64,000 nucleotides of DNA from Micromonospora halotolerans (GTDB lineage Bacteria > Actinomycetota > Actinomycetes > Mycobacteriales > Micromonosporaceae), in the NCBI RefSeq assembly GCF_032108445.1, contig NZ_CP134876.1, positions 1,364,001-1,428,000 on the forward strand, written 5' to 3'. The position numbers were made by a program, and so were the translations under genes. Position 1 is the first letter of the stretch, and every line of letters begins with the position of its first letter. Below are positions 14,796 to 21,947 of this stretch, piece by piece. Below the pieces are notes generated by a model that saw nothing but the letters and a program-made list of their open reading frames with translations, searched no databases and was not told the DNA's origin.

Positions 14796-15998
14796 ATGAC
14801 CGACGCGGCCAGGGCGGTCGCCGACGCGGGCGCCGAGGCGTACCCGCGGATCGTGGCCGCCCTGATCCGCGTCACCGGCGACTGGACCCTCGCCGAGGAC
14901 TGCGCCCAGGAGGCCCTCGCGGCGGCGCTGGAGCGCTGGCCCCACCAGGGCGTACCGGACAACCCGGGCGGGTGGCTCATGACCACCGCTCGCAACCGGG
15001 CCGTGGACGTGCTGCGGCGGGCCACCGTGGAACGCCGCAAGCTGCGCGACCTGGCGCTTCTCACCGACCCCGCACCCGCGCGACCGGAGGGAGATGTGGT
15101 GGACGACCGGCTCCGGCTCATCTTCACCTGCTGCCACCCGGCGCTGGCGCTGGAGGCCCGGGTGGCGCTGACCCTGCGCACGGTGGCCGGCGTGCCGACC
15201 GCCGACATCGCCCGCGCCTTCCTGGTCACCGAGTCGACCATGACCCGCCGGCTCACCCGGGCCAAGGCCCGGATCGCCGCGGCCGGCGTCCCGTACCGGG
15301 TGCCGACCGGGCCCGCGCTGGTCGAGCGGCTGCCGGGAGTGCTGGGCGTGCTCTACCTGCTCTTCACCCGGGGGTACGACGCCGACGGCGAGCCGGCGTT
15401 CGCCGCCGAGGCGATCCGGCTGGCCCGGCTGCTGCACACGCTGCTGCCGGACCAGCCCGAAGCGGCCGGGCTGCTCGCCCTGTTCCTGCTGCACCACTCC
15501 CGCCGGGCGACCCGCCGCGACCCGTCCGGCGACCTGCTCACCCTCGACCAGCAGGACCGCACCCGGTGGGACCGGGCCGCCATCGCCGAGGGCGTCGCGC
15601 TGCTGGACCGGGCCGGCGACGGCCCGTACGCCCTCCAGGCTCGGATCGCCGCCGCGCACGCCACCGCCCCGACCGCCGCCGAGACCGACTGGCCGGCCAT
15701 CGCCCGCTGCTACGACGCGCTGGCCCTGGTGCACCCGACCCCGGTGGTGCGGCTCAACCGGGCGGTGGCCCACGGGTACGCGTACGGCCCCGCCGCCGGG
15801 CTGGCCCTGCTCGCCGAGGCCCGGGAGGGCGGGGCGCTGGACGGCTACCCGCCGGCAATGGCCGCCGAGGCCGAGTTGACCGCCCGCCGCGGCGACCCGG
15901 TACGCGCCGCCGCGCTGTTCCGGGCCACCGCCGACGCGGTCCGCTCCGACCCGGAACGGCGGGCGCTGCTCCGCCGGGCCGCCGAACTGTCGCCGTAA
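14796..15998 (+). CDS. ECF42-group RNA polymerase sigma factor with TPR-like C-terminal extension
   Basis: A 400-residue sigma factor. Region 2 is at about residues 15-85 (WTLAEDCAQEALAAALERWP, GGWLMTTARNRAVDVLRR) and region 4 at about 115-170 (LALEARVALTLRTVAGVPTA, FLVTESTMTRRLTRAKARI). These are followed by about 220 extra residues of helical repeats (EAAGLLALFLLHHSRRATRR, RLNRAVAHGYAYGPAAGLAL). This long extension in place of an anti-sigma factor is diagnostic of ECF42; in Streptomyces venezuelae it is needed for activity. There is no anti-sigma gene nearby. The upstream DGPF gene and the TGTCCG promoter suggest an autoregulated two-gene unit. Confidence 0.92.
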   Translation: MTDAARAVADAGAEAYPRIVAALIRVTGDWTLAEDCAQEALAAALERWPHQGVPDNPGGWLMTTARNRAVDVLRRATVERRKLRDLALLTDPAPARPEGDVVDDRLRLIFTCCHPALALEARVALTLRTVAGVPTADIARAFLVTESTMTRRLTRAKARIAAAGVPYRVPTGPALVERLPGVLGVLYLLFTRGYDADGEPAFAAEAIRLARLLHTLLPDQPEAAGLLALFLLHHSRRATRRDPSGDLLTLDQQDRTRWDRAAIAEGVALLDRAGDGPYALQARIAAAHATAPTAAETDWPAIARCYDALALVHPTPVVRLNRAVAHGYAYGPAAGLALLAEAREGGALDGYPPAMAAEAELTARRGDPVRAAALFRATADAVRSDPERRALLRRAAELSP

Positions 15999-16000
15999 AG

Positions 16001-16053
16001 CGTTAGGAGGGGGCCCCTCCTATGCCTGAGGCGTTAAGAAGGGGCCCTTCCTT
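16001..16053 (-). repeat. 53-bp palindromic intergenic repeat, copy B
   Basis: The inverted counterpart of the repeat at 13860-13912: same length, same two-hairpin design, 25 identical positions in the first unit. It sits 3 bp after the sigma factor stop, in the convergent gap before the AHSA1 gene, where it may also act as a bidirectional terminator. Confidence 0.8.
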
Positions 16054-16063
16054 ACACCGGGGC

Positions 16064-16915
16064 TCAGGCGTTGCTCGGCATCTCCTCGGCCAGCCAGATC
16101 GGCTGCCAGTTGGCCTCCTCGTGGAAGCGGCGCAGCTCGGCGAGCCCGGCCACGCTCCCGCTCCATGCCGCGTACGGCGGGTTGCTCTCGTCGAAGCCGG
16201 ACTGCACGAAGGTCAGCTTCGTCCGGCCGCCGGACTCGGCCAGCTCCCAGGTGCTGACGCCGGTCGGGCCCCAGTCGACGGAGAGCGCCCGGCCCGGCGT
16301 GAGGTCGACCACCTTGGCCGCGTAGCCGGCGTCGAAGCCGCCCATGGCGTAGCGGCCGCCCACCCAGGGCTCGATGCCGATGGGGAAGCCGAACCAGGCG
16401 CTGGCCTGCTCCGAGTCGGTCAGCGAGGTCCACACCTTGTCCATCGGCGCGTCGATCAGCACCTCACCGCGCAGGTCGGCGGAGGTGAAGTCGGTGCGCG
16501 GCAGCAGCGGGCGCCCCTCCAGGTGGGCGTTGAGGTTGGCGATCGCGAGCGCCCAGAAGGTCTGCAGGACGCCCCGTATGCTGCTGCCGCTCATCGCCTC
16601 CTCGAAGCTGAAGTGGCTCTGCCGCAGGGTCAGCACGGTGCTGCCGTCCTCGGGCGTCAGCTCGAACTCGGTGGTGGTCTCCACCCCGTCGAGCGTCCAG
16701 GCGAAGCGCAGCGTCCGCTCGTCGGCGTGCAGCAGGCGCTGGCGCGGGGCGTCGCCCTCGGGCGTGTAGCGGCCCCAGAACTCGTAGCGCCGGGGCAGGT
16801 CGACCTCGGCGTGCTCGGCGAGCCACACGCGCAGCTCGGCCGGGTCGGTCAGCGCGCGGCGCACGGTCTCGACGGGTGCGGCGAGGCGGGCCCGGACGGT
16901 CAGCAGGTCACTCAT
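16064..16915 (-). CDS. Tandem AHSA1/SRPBCC-domain protein
   Basis: A 283-residue protein made of two START-like SRPBCC domains of the AHSA1 type, about residues 1-135 (LTVRARLAAPVETVRRALTD, LRVWLAEHAEVDLPRRYEFW) and about 145-283 (VLIDAPMDKVWTSLTDSEQA, WFGFPIGIEPWVGGRY, then WELAESGGRTKLTF). These domains form a hydrophobic ligand cavity; most stand-alone members have no assigned ligand. The start overlaps the stop of the upstream ArsR-type gene by 8 nt, so translation is coupled. ArsR plus AHSA1 pairs are frequent, and the regulator probably controls this protein. Confidence 0.85.
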   Translation of the reverse strand: MSDLLTVRARLAAPVETVRRALTDPAELRVWLAEHAEVDLPRRYEFWGRYTPEGDAPRQRLLHADERTLRFAWTLDGVETTTEFELTPEDGSTVLTLRQSHFSFEEAMSGSSIRGVLQTFWALAIANLNAHLEGRPLLPRTDFTSADLRGEVLIDAPMDKVWTSLTDSEQASAWFGFPIGIEPWVGGRYAMGGFDAGYAAKVVDLTPGRALSVDWGPTGVSTWELAESGGRTKLTFVQSGFDESNPPYAAWSGSVAGLAELRRFHEEANWQPIWLAEEMPSNA

Positions 16916-17468
16916 GGTTTTCGTCCTTCGGGTAGCAGGCCACGGCGAGTTTGAAGGCGTCTCCCTCGGCGCCGCCGTAGCGGGTGAACAGGTCCTGCAG
17001 CGTCGACTGCAGGTCGTGCAGGAACTCCTGCCGCCGCTCGGCGGGGACCCGGATCTCCCCGGAGACTCCGATCGACGGCAGTTCGGGTGCGGTGCGGTCC
17101 AGCGCGGCGATGTCGGCCTGGACCTCCTCCATGAGGTCGAGCAGGTAGCCCAGGCTCAGCTCGTCCTGCGCCCGGCGCGCCCCGCCGATCCGGCCGACCA
17201 GCCGGGGCGAGAGCCAGTAGGACCGGGCGACGGCCTGGTAGATGCCCTCGCTGATGCCGCGCACCCGCCGCTCGGCGACCTGCTCGGCCAGCCCGGCGGC
17301 GACCAGTTGCTTGACGTGGTAGTAGACGCGCTGCGGCGTCTGCCCCAGCCGGGTGGCGATCTCGGTGCAGGTGCGGGGCTCGGCGAGCTGCCGCAGCACC
17401 TCGATGCGCTGCGGCTTGAGCAGGGCTTCGGCCTGCTCGCGCTGTTCCAGGTACAGGACGTCTCTCAT
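16908..17468 (-). CDS. ArsR/HTH_20-type repressor of the AHSA1 gene
   Basis: A 186-residue protein with a winged HTH at about residues 5-75 (EALLKPQRIEVLRQLAEPRT, CTEIATRLGQTPQRVYYHVK, QLVAAGLAEQV) and a helical C-terminal domain of about 100 residues. The ATG at 17468 is chosen over the in-frame start at 17492 because a perfect palindrome and promoter elements occupy 17478-17506. It is the first gene of a two-gene unit with the AHSA1 protein (8-nt overlap). A perfect 14-bp palindrome overlapping its promoter strongly implies autorepression. The effector is unknown. Confidence 0.87.
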   Translation of the reverse strand: MRDVLYLEQREQAEALLKPQRIEVLRQLAEPRTCTEIATRLGQTPQRVYYHVKQLVAAGLAEQVAERRVRGISEGIYQAVARSYWLSPRLVGRIGGARRAQDELSLGYLLDLMEEVQADIAALDRTAPELPSIGVSGEIRVPAERRQEFLHDLQSTLQDLFTRYGGAEGDAFKLAVACYPKDENHE

Positions 17469-17477
17469 GGCAAAATC

Positions 17478-17506
17478 AGTTTGTACGTACAAAACTTCTT
17501 TGTCAA
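17478..17506 (-). promoter_or_regulatory. Promoter with perfect 14-bp palindromic operator
   Basis: On the minus strand TTGACA (17506-17501) and CAAACT (17483-17478) are separated by 17 nt, with the ATG 9 nt after the -10. The palindrome TTTGTACGTACAAA (17480-17493) overlaps the -10 and spacer. It is the probable binding site of the HTH_20 repressor encoded immediately downstream. Confidence 0.7.
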
Positions 17507-17519
17507 TAGGTTCGACGAA

Positions 17520-17542
17520 AGGCCGCGCGAGTCGCGCGGCCT
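17520..17542 (-). terminator. Hairpin terminator of the sigma/membrane-partner operon
   Basis: The arms AGGCCGCGCGA (17520-17530) and TCGCGCGGCCT (17532-17542) pair over 11 bp, 11 nt downstream of the stop at 17553. The flanking CGAAAGG sequence matches the stem of the terminator at 19082-19114. Confidence 0.6.
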
Positions 17543-17552
17543 CTCGTGCGGC

Positions 17553-18488
17553 CTACTTGCCCAGGACGATGACGTGGGCCGGTGGCCCCACCTTCACCGG
17601 CAGGCCGTAGCCCGAGAACTCGATGACCACCGCCAGGTGCCAGGTGTGGTCGTCCCGCGCCGGCCTGCTGGTCCGGTCGTAGGAGACCCGGGCGATCCGG
17701 TCGTCCGCCCCGATCCGCACCTCACCCTCGAACCTGTCGGCCAGGACCTCCGAGGACGGTTTCGTCAGCGCGAGTTCGAAGTGGTAGACCCCGGATGACT
17801 TCTCCGTCACCGTGGCACCGGCCTGGCCCAGCACCCGGAACAGCTCCTCGGGGCTCGCCGAGGCGCCCAGGCTGCCGCCCATCGCCGTGTCGAGGTCGAG
17901 GTGGTCGTACCGGCCCTCCTCCCGCGACCAGGCGAGCTTCCGGCCGCTCCGGTCGCTGCCGTCGATCGCGGCGCGGTACCGGACCCCGCCGACCAGCTTC
18001 TCCCCCGACCAGCCCGACACCACGGAGGGACGCGACTTTCCCTCCCACGGCGAGTTCCAGTAGCCGGTGTCGGTCGCCGGGTCGAAGGCACCCTCGGTGA
18101 CCCACGTGTCGGCCACCCACGCCGACAGCTTCCCCGGCTTGGCGGACCCGTCCCTGGTGGTGATCTTCACCCGGTAGCTCACGTTCTGGCTGGCTGCGGC
18201 CGCGGCCGCGAGCCGCATCCGCGGCGCGTCGCCGGCCGCCGTCACGGGACCGGCCACGACCGGTGCTGGCGCGCCGCCGTTGCCAGCCGGCGTCCCGCCG
18301 CCCACGGTCACCACCGCGGTCACCGCCCCGGCCACCCCGACCACCCCGGCCGCGTACGCGGTGCGGTGCAGGGCGGTGCGCCGCCGGTGCCGGCGGGTGG
18401 CCGCGCCGAGCACGTCACGGGTGGGCGTCAGGCCGGTCACCCGGTCCCGCATCCCGGCGATGAGCTGGTCCTCGAGGTCGGTGGTCAT
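17553..18488 (-). CDS. Single-pass membrane partner of a SigE-family sigma factor
   Basis: A 311-residue protein with a short cytoplasmic N-terminus (residues 1-41, ending in RRHRRRTALHR), one membrane segment (about 42-63, AYAAGVVGVAGAVTAVVTV) and an exported domain of about 240 residues with LolA/LppX-like character (YRVKITTRDG, YHFELALTKPSSEVLADRF, then RIGADDRIARVSYDRTS). It overlaps the sigma factor stop by 4 nt (ATGA), so the two are translationally coupled. This layout suggests it anchors or inhibits the sigma factor and senses the envelope. The cytoplasmic part is short and has no zinc anti-sigma motif, so the anti-sigma role is an inference. Confidence 0.72.
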   Translation of the reverse strand: MTTDLEDQLIAGMRDRVTGLTPTRDVLGAATRRHRRRTALHRTAYAAGVVGVAGAVTAVVTVGGGTPAGNGGAPAPVVAGPVTAAGDAPRMRLAAAAAASQNVSYRVKITTRDGSAKPGKLSAWVADTWVTEGAFDPATDTGYWNSPWEGKSRPSVVSGWSGEKLVGGVRYRAAIDGSDRSGRKLAWSREEGRYDHLDLDTAMGGSLGASASPEELFRVLGQAGATVTEKSSGVYHFELALTKPSSEVLADRFEGEVRIGADDRIARVSYDRTSRPARDDHTWHLAVVIEFSGYGLPVKVGPPAHVIVLGK

Positions 18489-19006
18489 CTGCGTGCTCCG
18501 TTCATCCCGGCGCCTTCGAGCGCCCAGTCGGCGGTGAGTTCACGTAGCCGGGTGAGCCCCCGGGAGGCGGTCGACTTGACCGTGCCGACCGAGCAACCGA
18601 GCAGCTCGGCGGCCTCCGCCTCGCTCAACTGCTCCCAGTAGCGGAGCACGAGCACGGCGCGCTGTCGGGGCGGCAGCAGGCCCAGCGCCTGGACGAGCGC
18701 CTGCCGCAGGTGCAGCACGTCGGTGCCGTCCGGCTGGCCCGGCGGTTCGACCTCCGCCAGCACCTCCGGCCGGCGCCGGCGCAGCCGCCACCGGTCCACC
18801 GCCAGGTGGTACAGGGTGCGGCGCAGGTAGCCCTCCGGGTCGCCGTGCACCCGGTGCCAGTTCCGCATCAGCCGTTCCAGCGCCGCCTGCACCAGGTCCT
18901 CCCCGGCGACCCGGCTACCGGTCAGCAGCACCGCCGTCGCGAGCAGGGCACCGCCCCGCTCGGCGACGAGGACCTCCAGCCCGTCGAAGCGTTTCTTCCG
19001 CCACAC
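18485..19006 (-). CDS. SigE-family ECF RNA polymerase sigma factor
   Basis: A 173-residue ECF sigma factor of the actinobacterial SigE family. Region 2 is at residues 10-75 (RGGALLATAVLLTGSRVAGE, LVQAALERLMRNW, YLRRTLYHLAVDRWR) and region 4 at about 105-160 (LPPRQRAVLVLRYWEQLSEA, LGCSVGTVKSTASRGLTRL). The GTG at 19006 is chosen because GAGGAG lies 6 nt upstream; a longer frame to 19327 reads through low-complexity arginine-rich sequence and crosses a terminator. It is cotranscribed with the membrane-partner gene through a 4-nt overlap. The regulon is unknown. Confidence 0.9.
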   Translation of the reverse strand: MWRKKRFDGLEVLVAERGGALLATAVLLTGSRVAGEDLVQAALERLMRNWHRVHGDPEGYLRRTLYHLAVDRWRLRRRRPEVLAEVEPPGQPDGTDVLHLRQALVQALGLLPPRQRAVLVLRYWEQLSEAEAAELLGCSVGTVKSTASRGLTRLRELTADWALEGAGMNGARR

Positions 19007-19081
19007 CGGCTCTCCTCTCGTCGTCACCAAGGACGACGGGACACGCCCGGAGGTTGACCGGCCGGACCGACCGGTTTCACG

Positions 19082-19114
19082 ACGAAAGGCCGCGCGGACC
19101 GCGCGGCCTTTCGT
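19082..19114 (-). terminator. Perfect 16-bp hairpin terminator
   Basis: The arms ACGAAAGGCCGCGCGG (19082-19097) and CCGCGCGGCCTTTCGT (19099-19114) are perfectly complementary with a minimal loop. It lies 15 nt after the stop of the methyltransferase gene (19129), so it ends the fatty-acid operon. The A- and T-rich stem ends allow it to work in both directions. Confidence 0.8.
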
Positions 19115-19128
19115 GGGATCGGAACCCG

Positions 19129-20472
19129 TCAGGGCGTCCAGTCGGGACGCAGCGGGTAACCGTTCACCCCCTGCGGACCGTTGTGCGTGGCGAGCACCTG
19201 GTGCAGCTGGATGCCGTTGCGCTCGAACGCCATCCGCGAGCCGGCCATGTAGAGCCCCCAGACCCGGGCGGTGCCCGCACCGACCTCGCCCACGCAGAAG
19301 TCCCAGTGCTCGACGAGGTTGCGGCACCAGCCGGCCAGGGTCAGCGCGTAGTGCTGCCGCAGGTTCTCCTCGTGGTGCACCTCCAGCCCGGCGTCGTGGA
19401 TCTCACTGATCAGCCGGCCCGGGCCGGCCAGCTCGCCGTCCGGGAAGACGTACCGGTCGATGAACGCGCCGGAGCGGTGCGGGGCCCGGTTGTCGGCCCG
19501 GGTGATGCAGTGGTTGAGCAGCCGGCCGCCCGGCTTGAGCCGGCTGCGCAGCGCCCCGAAGTACGCCGGGTAGTTGCGCACCCCGATGTGCTCGGTCAGC
19601 CCGATCGAGGAGATCGCGTCGAACTGCTCGCGCGGGGCGTCCCGGTAGTCCAGGTGGCGCACCTCGGCCAGGTCACCCAGGCCCTCCCGCTCGATCGCGG
19701 CCTGCGCCCACTCGGCCTGCGCCCGCGACAGCGTGACGCCGAGCGCCTTGACGCCGTACTCGCGGGCCGCGTGGCGGACCATGCCGCCCCACCCGCAGCC
19801 GACGTCGAGCAGCCGCATCCCCGGCTTCAGCGCCAGCTTGCCGGCGACCAGGTCGTACTTGGCCCGCTGCGCCTCCTCCAGCGTGTCGGACGGGCTGCGG
19901 AAGACCGCGCAGGTGTACGTCATCGACGGGCCGAGCACCTTCTCGTAGAAGGCGTTCGAGACGTCGTAGTGGTGCGAGATCGCGTTGCTGTCCCGGGTGC
20001 GGGAGTGGCGCAGCCCGTTCACCACCCGCTTCCAGCGCGGCGCGGCCTCCTGCGGCGGGGGCGGCGGGGGCAGCAGCCGCTCCCAGCCGAGCCCCTTGAC
20101 CAGAGCGAGCGCCTCGGCCACCGGCGGCATCCGCAGCGGCATCTCGTCCTTGAGCACCCGCAACGCCTCGTACGGGTCGCCCGGGTGGACGCCCTCCAGC
20201 CCGAGGTCGCCGCTCACGTAGGCCCGGGCCATGCCCAGGTCACCCGGGGCGGTGAGCAGGTAGGACAGCCCGCGTTCGGAGCGGATCGCCAGGGTCATCC
20301 CGGCGTCGGCCGGGCCGACCGCGCTGCCGTCGTATCCGGTGATGCGCACGGGCAGGTCGCCCGTGGTGACCGCGCGGATCACGTCCGCCACGGTCGGTCC
20401 GCCACGCCGGCCCCCCGCCGGCGGGCCGGCCGGGGCACTCGCCGCCCCGGGTGTTCGGTCGGTCAGACTCAT
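19129..20472 (-). CDS. tmsB: TmsB/UfaA1-like fatty-acid 10-methylene transferase
   Basis: A 447-residue class I SAM methyltransferase of the cyclopropane-fatty-acid-synthase family. Residues 30-130 are the CFA N-terminal domain, then AISHHYDVSNAFYEKVLG (about 164-181) and the SAM site MRLLDVGCGWGGMVRHAA (219-236), EHIGVRNYP and HYALTLAGW. The neighbouring FAD oxidoreductase gene distinguishes it from true cyclopropane synthases. In mycobacteria and related actinomycetes this pair (TmsB/TmsA, also called BfaB/BfaA) methylates oleoyl phospholipid at C10 and reduces the methylene to 10-methylstearate. The start overlaps the TmsA-like stop by 4 nt (ATGA). A proline-rich insert (PPPPPPQEA, about 135-143) links the domains. 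Confidence 0.85.
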   Translation of the reverse strand: MSLTDRTPGAASAPAGPPAGGRRGGPTVADVIRAVTTGDLPVRITGYDGSAVGPADAGMTLAIRSERGLSYLLTAPGDLGMARAYVSGDLGLEGVHPGDPYEALRVLKDEMPLRMPPVAEALALVKGLGWERLLPPPPPPQEAAPRWKRVVNGLRHSRTRDSNAISHHYDVSNAFYEKVLGPSMTYTCAVFRSPSDTLEEAQRAKYDLVAGKLALKPGMRLLDVGCGWGGMVRHAAREYGVKALGVTLSRAQAEWAQAAIEREGLGDLAEVRHLDYRDAPREQFDAISSIGLTEHIGVRNYPAYFGALRSRLKPGGRLLNHCITRADNRAPHRSGAFIDRYVFPDGELAGPGRLISEIHDAGLEVHHEENLRQHYALTLAGWCRNLVEHWDFCVGEVGAGTARVWGLYMAGSRMAFERNGIQLHQVLATHNGPQGVNGYPLRPDWTP

Positions 20473-21854
20473 GCTCGCGCTACCGCCTTTTCGTACAGTC
20501 CGGTCAGCCGGTGGTCCGGGTCGTAGCGTTCCTTCACGGCGCGCCAGGTCTCCCCGCCGTAGAGCCGGTCGAACGCCGCCCGGTCGTAGTACGCGTCGGA
20601 GTAGAGCGACTTGTGGCCGCCCGCCTCCGACACCGCGCGCTCGATCTCCCGGTTGACGTCACCGTCGGCGGCGCCCTCGGCGATCGGCACGCTCCCCCAG
20701 AAACCGATGTTCACATAGGTTTCGCCCGGTTGGAGGGGATACAGCGGCCAGGCCCGGGCGGATCCCGGACCGGCCGGCTCCCGGAGCCGCAGCGGGCAGA
20801 GCCACACCGGGTCCATCCGCACGCTCCGGGCGAACCAGCGCAGGAATTCGGCGGTCCCGGCGAGCGGGATCTCCACGTCCTGCACCACCCGCTCCCGGGC
20901 CGGCCGGCCCCGCCAGCGGTCGATCCGGGCGGCCACCTGGTGCCGGTGCTCCAGGCGCACCAGCCGGTGGTAGAAGTCGCTGCGCCGGTAGCGCTGGGGC
21001 CAGAGCCGGCGGATCACCGGGTTCTGCACCCCGAACGCCGCCGAGCACCAGAACCAGTCGGTGTCCCAGCGCCACAGGTAGTCGTACGTGGTGAGCACGT
21101 CCCGGGTGCGCCGGCGCAGCGAGCGGTAGTAGATGTCCTGGCCGGTGTAGTCGCTCGGCGGGCCGTCTGCCTCGTCGGTGAACGTGGCGAGCACCAGGTA
21201 CGCCTCGCCGGGGCTGAACATCACCCCGTCCATCCCGTCGACCGGCTCGCCCTCCCAGGAGCCCTTGGCGACCACCTCGGCGATCGCGTCGGTCAGCTCC
21301 TCCAGCCGGCTGAACCGGATGTTGCGCAGCGCCACGTACCGGCGGACCGGTTGCAGCTCGATGCGCAGCCGGGTCGAGTAGCCGAGGCTGCCCAGCGAGT
21401 TGGGAAAGGATCGGAAGAGATCGGCGTGCTCGCCCACCGGCCGGGCGGTGACGAGGTCGCCGGACCCGGTGAGGATGTCCAGCTCGGTCACCGACTCGTG
21501 CGGCAGGCCGTTGCGGAACGAGGTGGACTCGATGCCCAGCCCGGTCACCGCGCCGCCCAGGGTGATCGTGCGCAGCTGCGGCACGACCAGTGGCATGAGG
21601 CTGTGCGGCAGCGTGGCGTCGACCAGGTCCTCGTAGGTGCACATGCCCTGCACGTCCGCAGTCCGGGCGTCCGGATCGACGGAGAGCACCCCGGTCAGCC
21701 CACTCACGTCCAGGCCGGGGGTGCGCGGCGCGGATCGGGGTCGGAAGAGGTTGGAGGTCTGCTTGGCCAGCCGTACGGGTTCTCCGGCGGGCACCGCGGC
21801 GTATGACCGCCGCAGCGCGTCCACCGCCCGCTCATGATCACGGACAGCGTGCAT
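20469..21854 (-). CDS. tmsA: TmsA-like FAD-binding oxidoreductase (10-methylene reductase)
   Basis: A 461-residue flavoprotein of the FAD_binding_4 / DHCR24-like type: the FAD site around LVVPQLRTITLGGAVTGLGI (about 88-107), GLPHESVTELDILTGSG, and the C-terminal domain with DVEIPLAGTAEFLRWF and DPDHRLTGLYEKAV. Known TmsA/BfaA proteins reduce the 10-methylene group made by TmsB to a 10-methyl branch. It is the first gene of the two-gene operon. No separate tmsC is visible. TAAGGT lies 6 nt before the ATG, so the operon probably has a leaderless mRNA. Micromonospora membranes are known to contain 10-methyl fatty acids, which agrees with the assignment. Confidence 0.85.
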   Translation of the reverse strand: MHAVRDHERAVDALRRSYAAVPAGEPVRLAKQTSNLFRPRSAPRTPGLDVSGLTGVLSVDPDARTADVQGMCTYEDLVDATLPHSLMPLVVPQLRTITLGGAVTGLGIESTSFRNGLPHESVTELDILTGSGDLVTARPVGEHADLFRSFPNSLGSLGYSTRLRIELQPVRRYVALRNIRFSRLEELTDAIAEVVAKGSWEGEPVDGMDGVMFSPGEAYLVLATFTDEADGPPSDYTGQDIYYRSLRRRTRDVLTTYDYLWRWDTDWFWCSAAFGVQNPVIRRLWPQRYRRSDFYHRLVRLEHRHQVAARIDRWRGRPARERVVQDVEIPLAGTAEFLRWFARSVRMDPVWLCPLRLREPAGPGSARAWPLYPLQPGETYVNIGFWGSVPIAEGAADGDVNREIERAVSEAGGHKSLYSDAYYDRAAFDRLYGGETWRAVKERYDPDHRLTGLYEKAVARA

Positions 21855-21860
21855 GAGATC

Positions 21861-21866
21861 ACCTTA
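21861..21866 (-). promoter_or_regulatory. -10 element of leaderless tmsA operon
   Basis: TAAGGT on the minus strand, 6 nt before the ATG at 21854. No Shine-Dalgarno sequence is present, so transcription probably starts at or next to the start codon. It faces a second such promoter for the divergent ybaK gene. Confidence 0.5.
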
Positions 21867-21934
21867 CGCCTGAGCACGACAATTCGTGGGATGTCCACGG
21901 TGGCCTTTTCGAGGCCGCCCGGCGATCCACGGGT

Positions 21935-21940
21935 TACCGT
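21935..21940 (+). promoter_or_regulatory. -10 element of leaderless ybaK
   Basis: TACCGT is placed exactly 7 nt before the ATG at 21948, with no ribosome site. The spacing supports that ATG over the upstream in-frame starts. Confidence 0.5.
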
Positions 21941-21947
21941 GGCGGGC

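Noticed and set aside
18485..19327. Long form of the sigma factor starting at 19327
   Set aside because: It would cross the terminator at 19082-19114 and read arginine-rich filler; the GTG at 19006 has a strong ribosome site.
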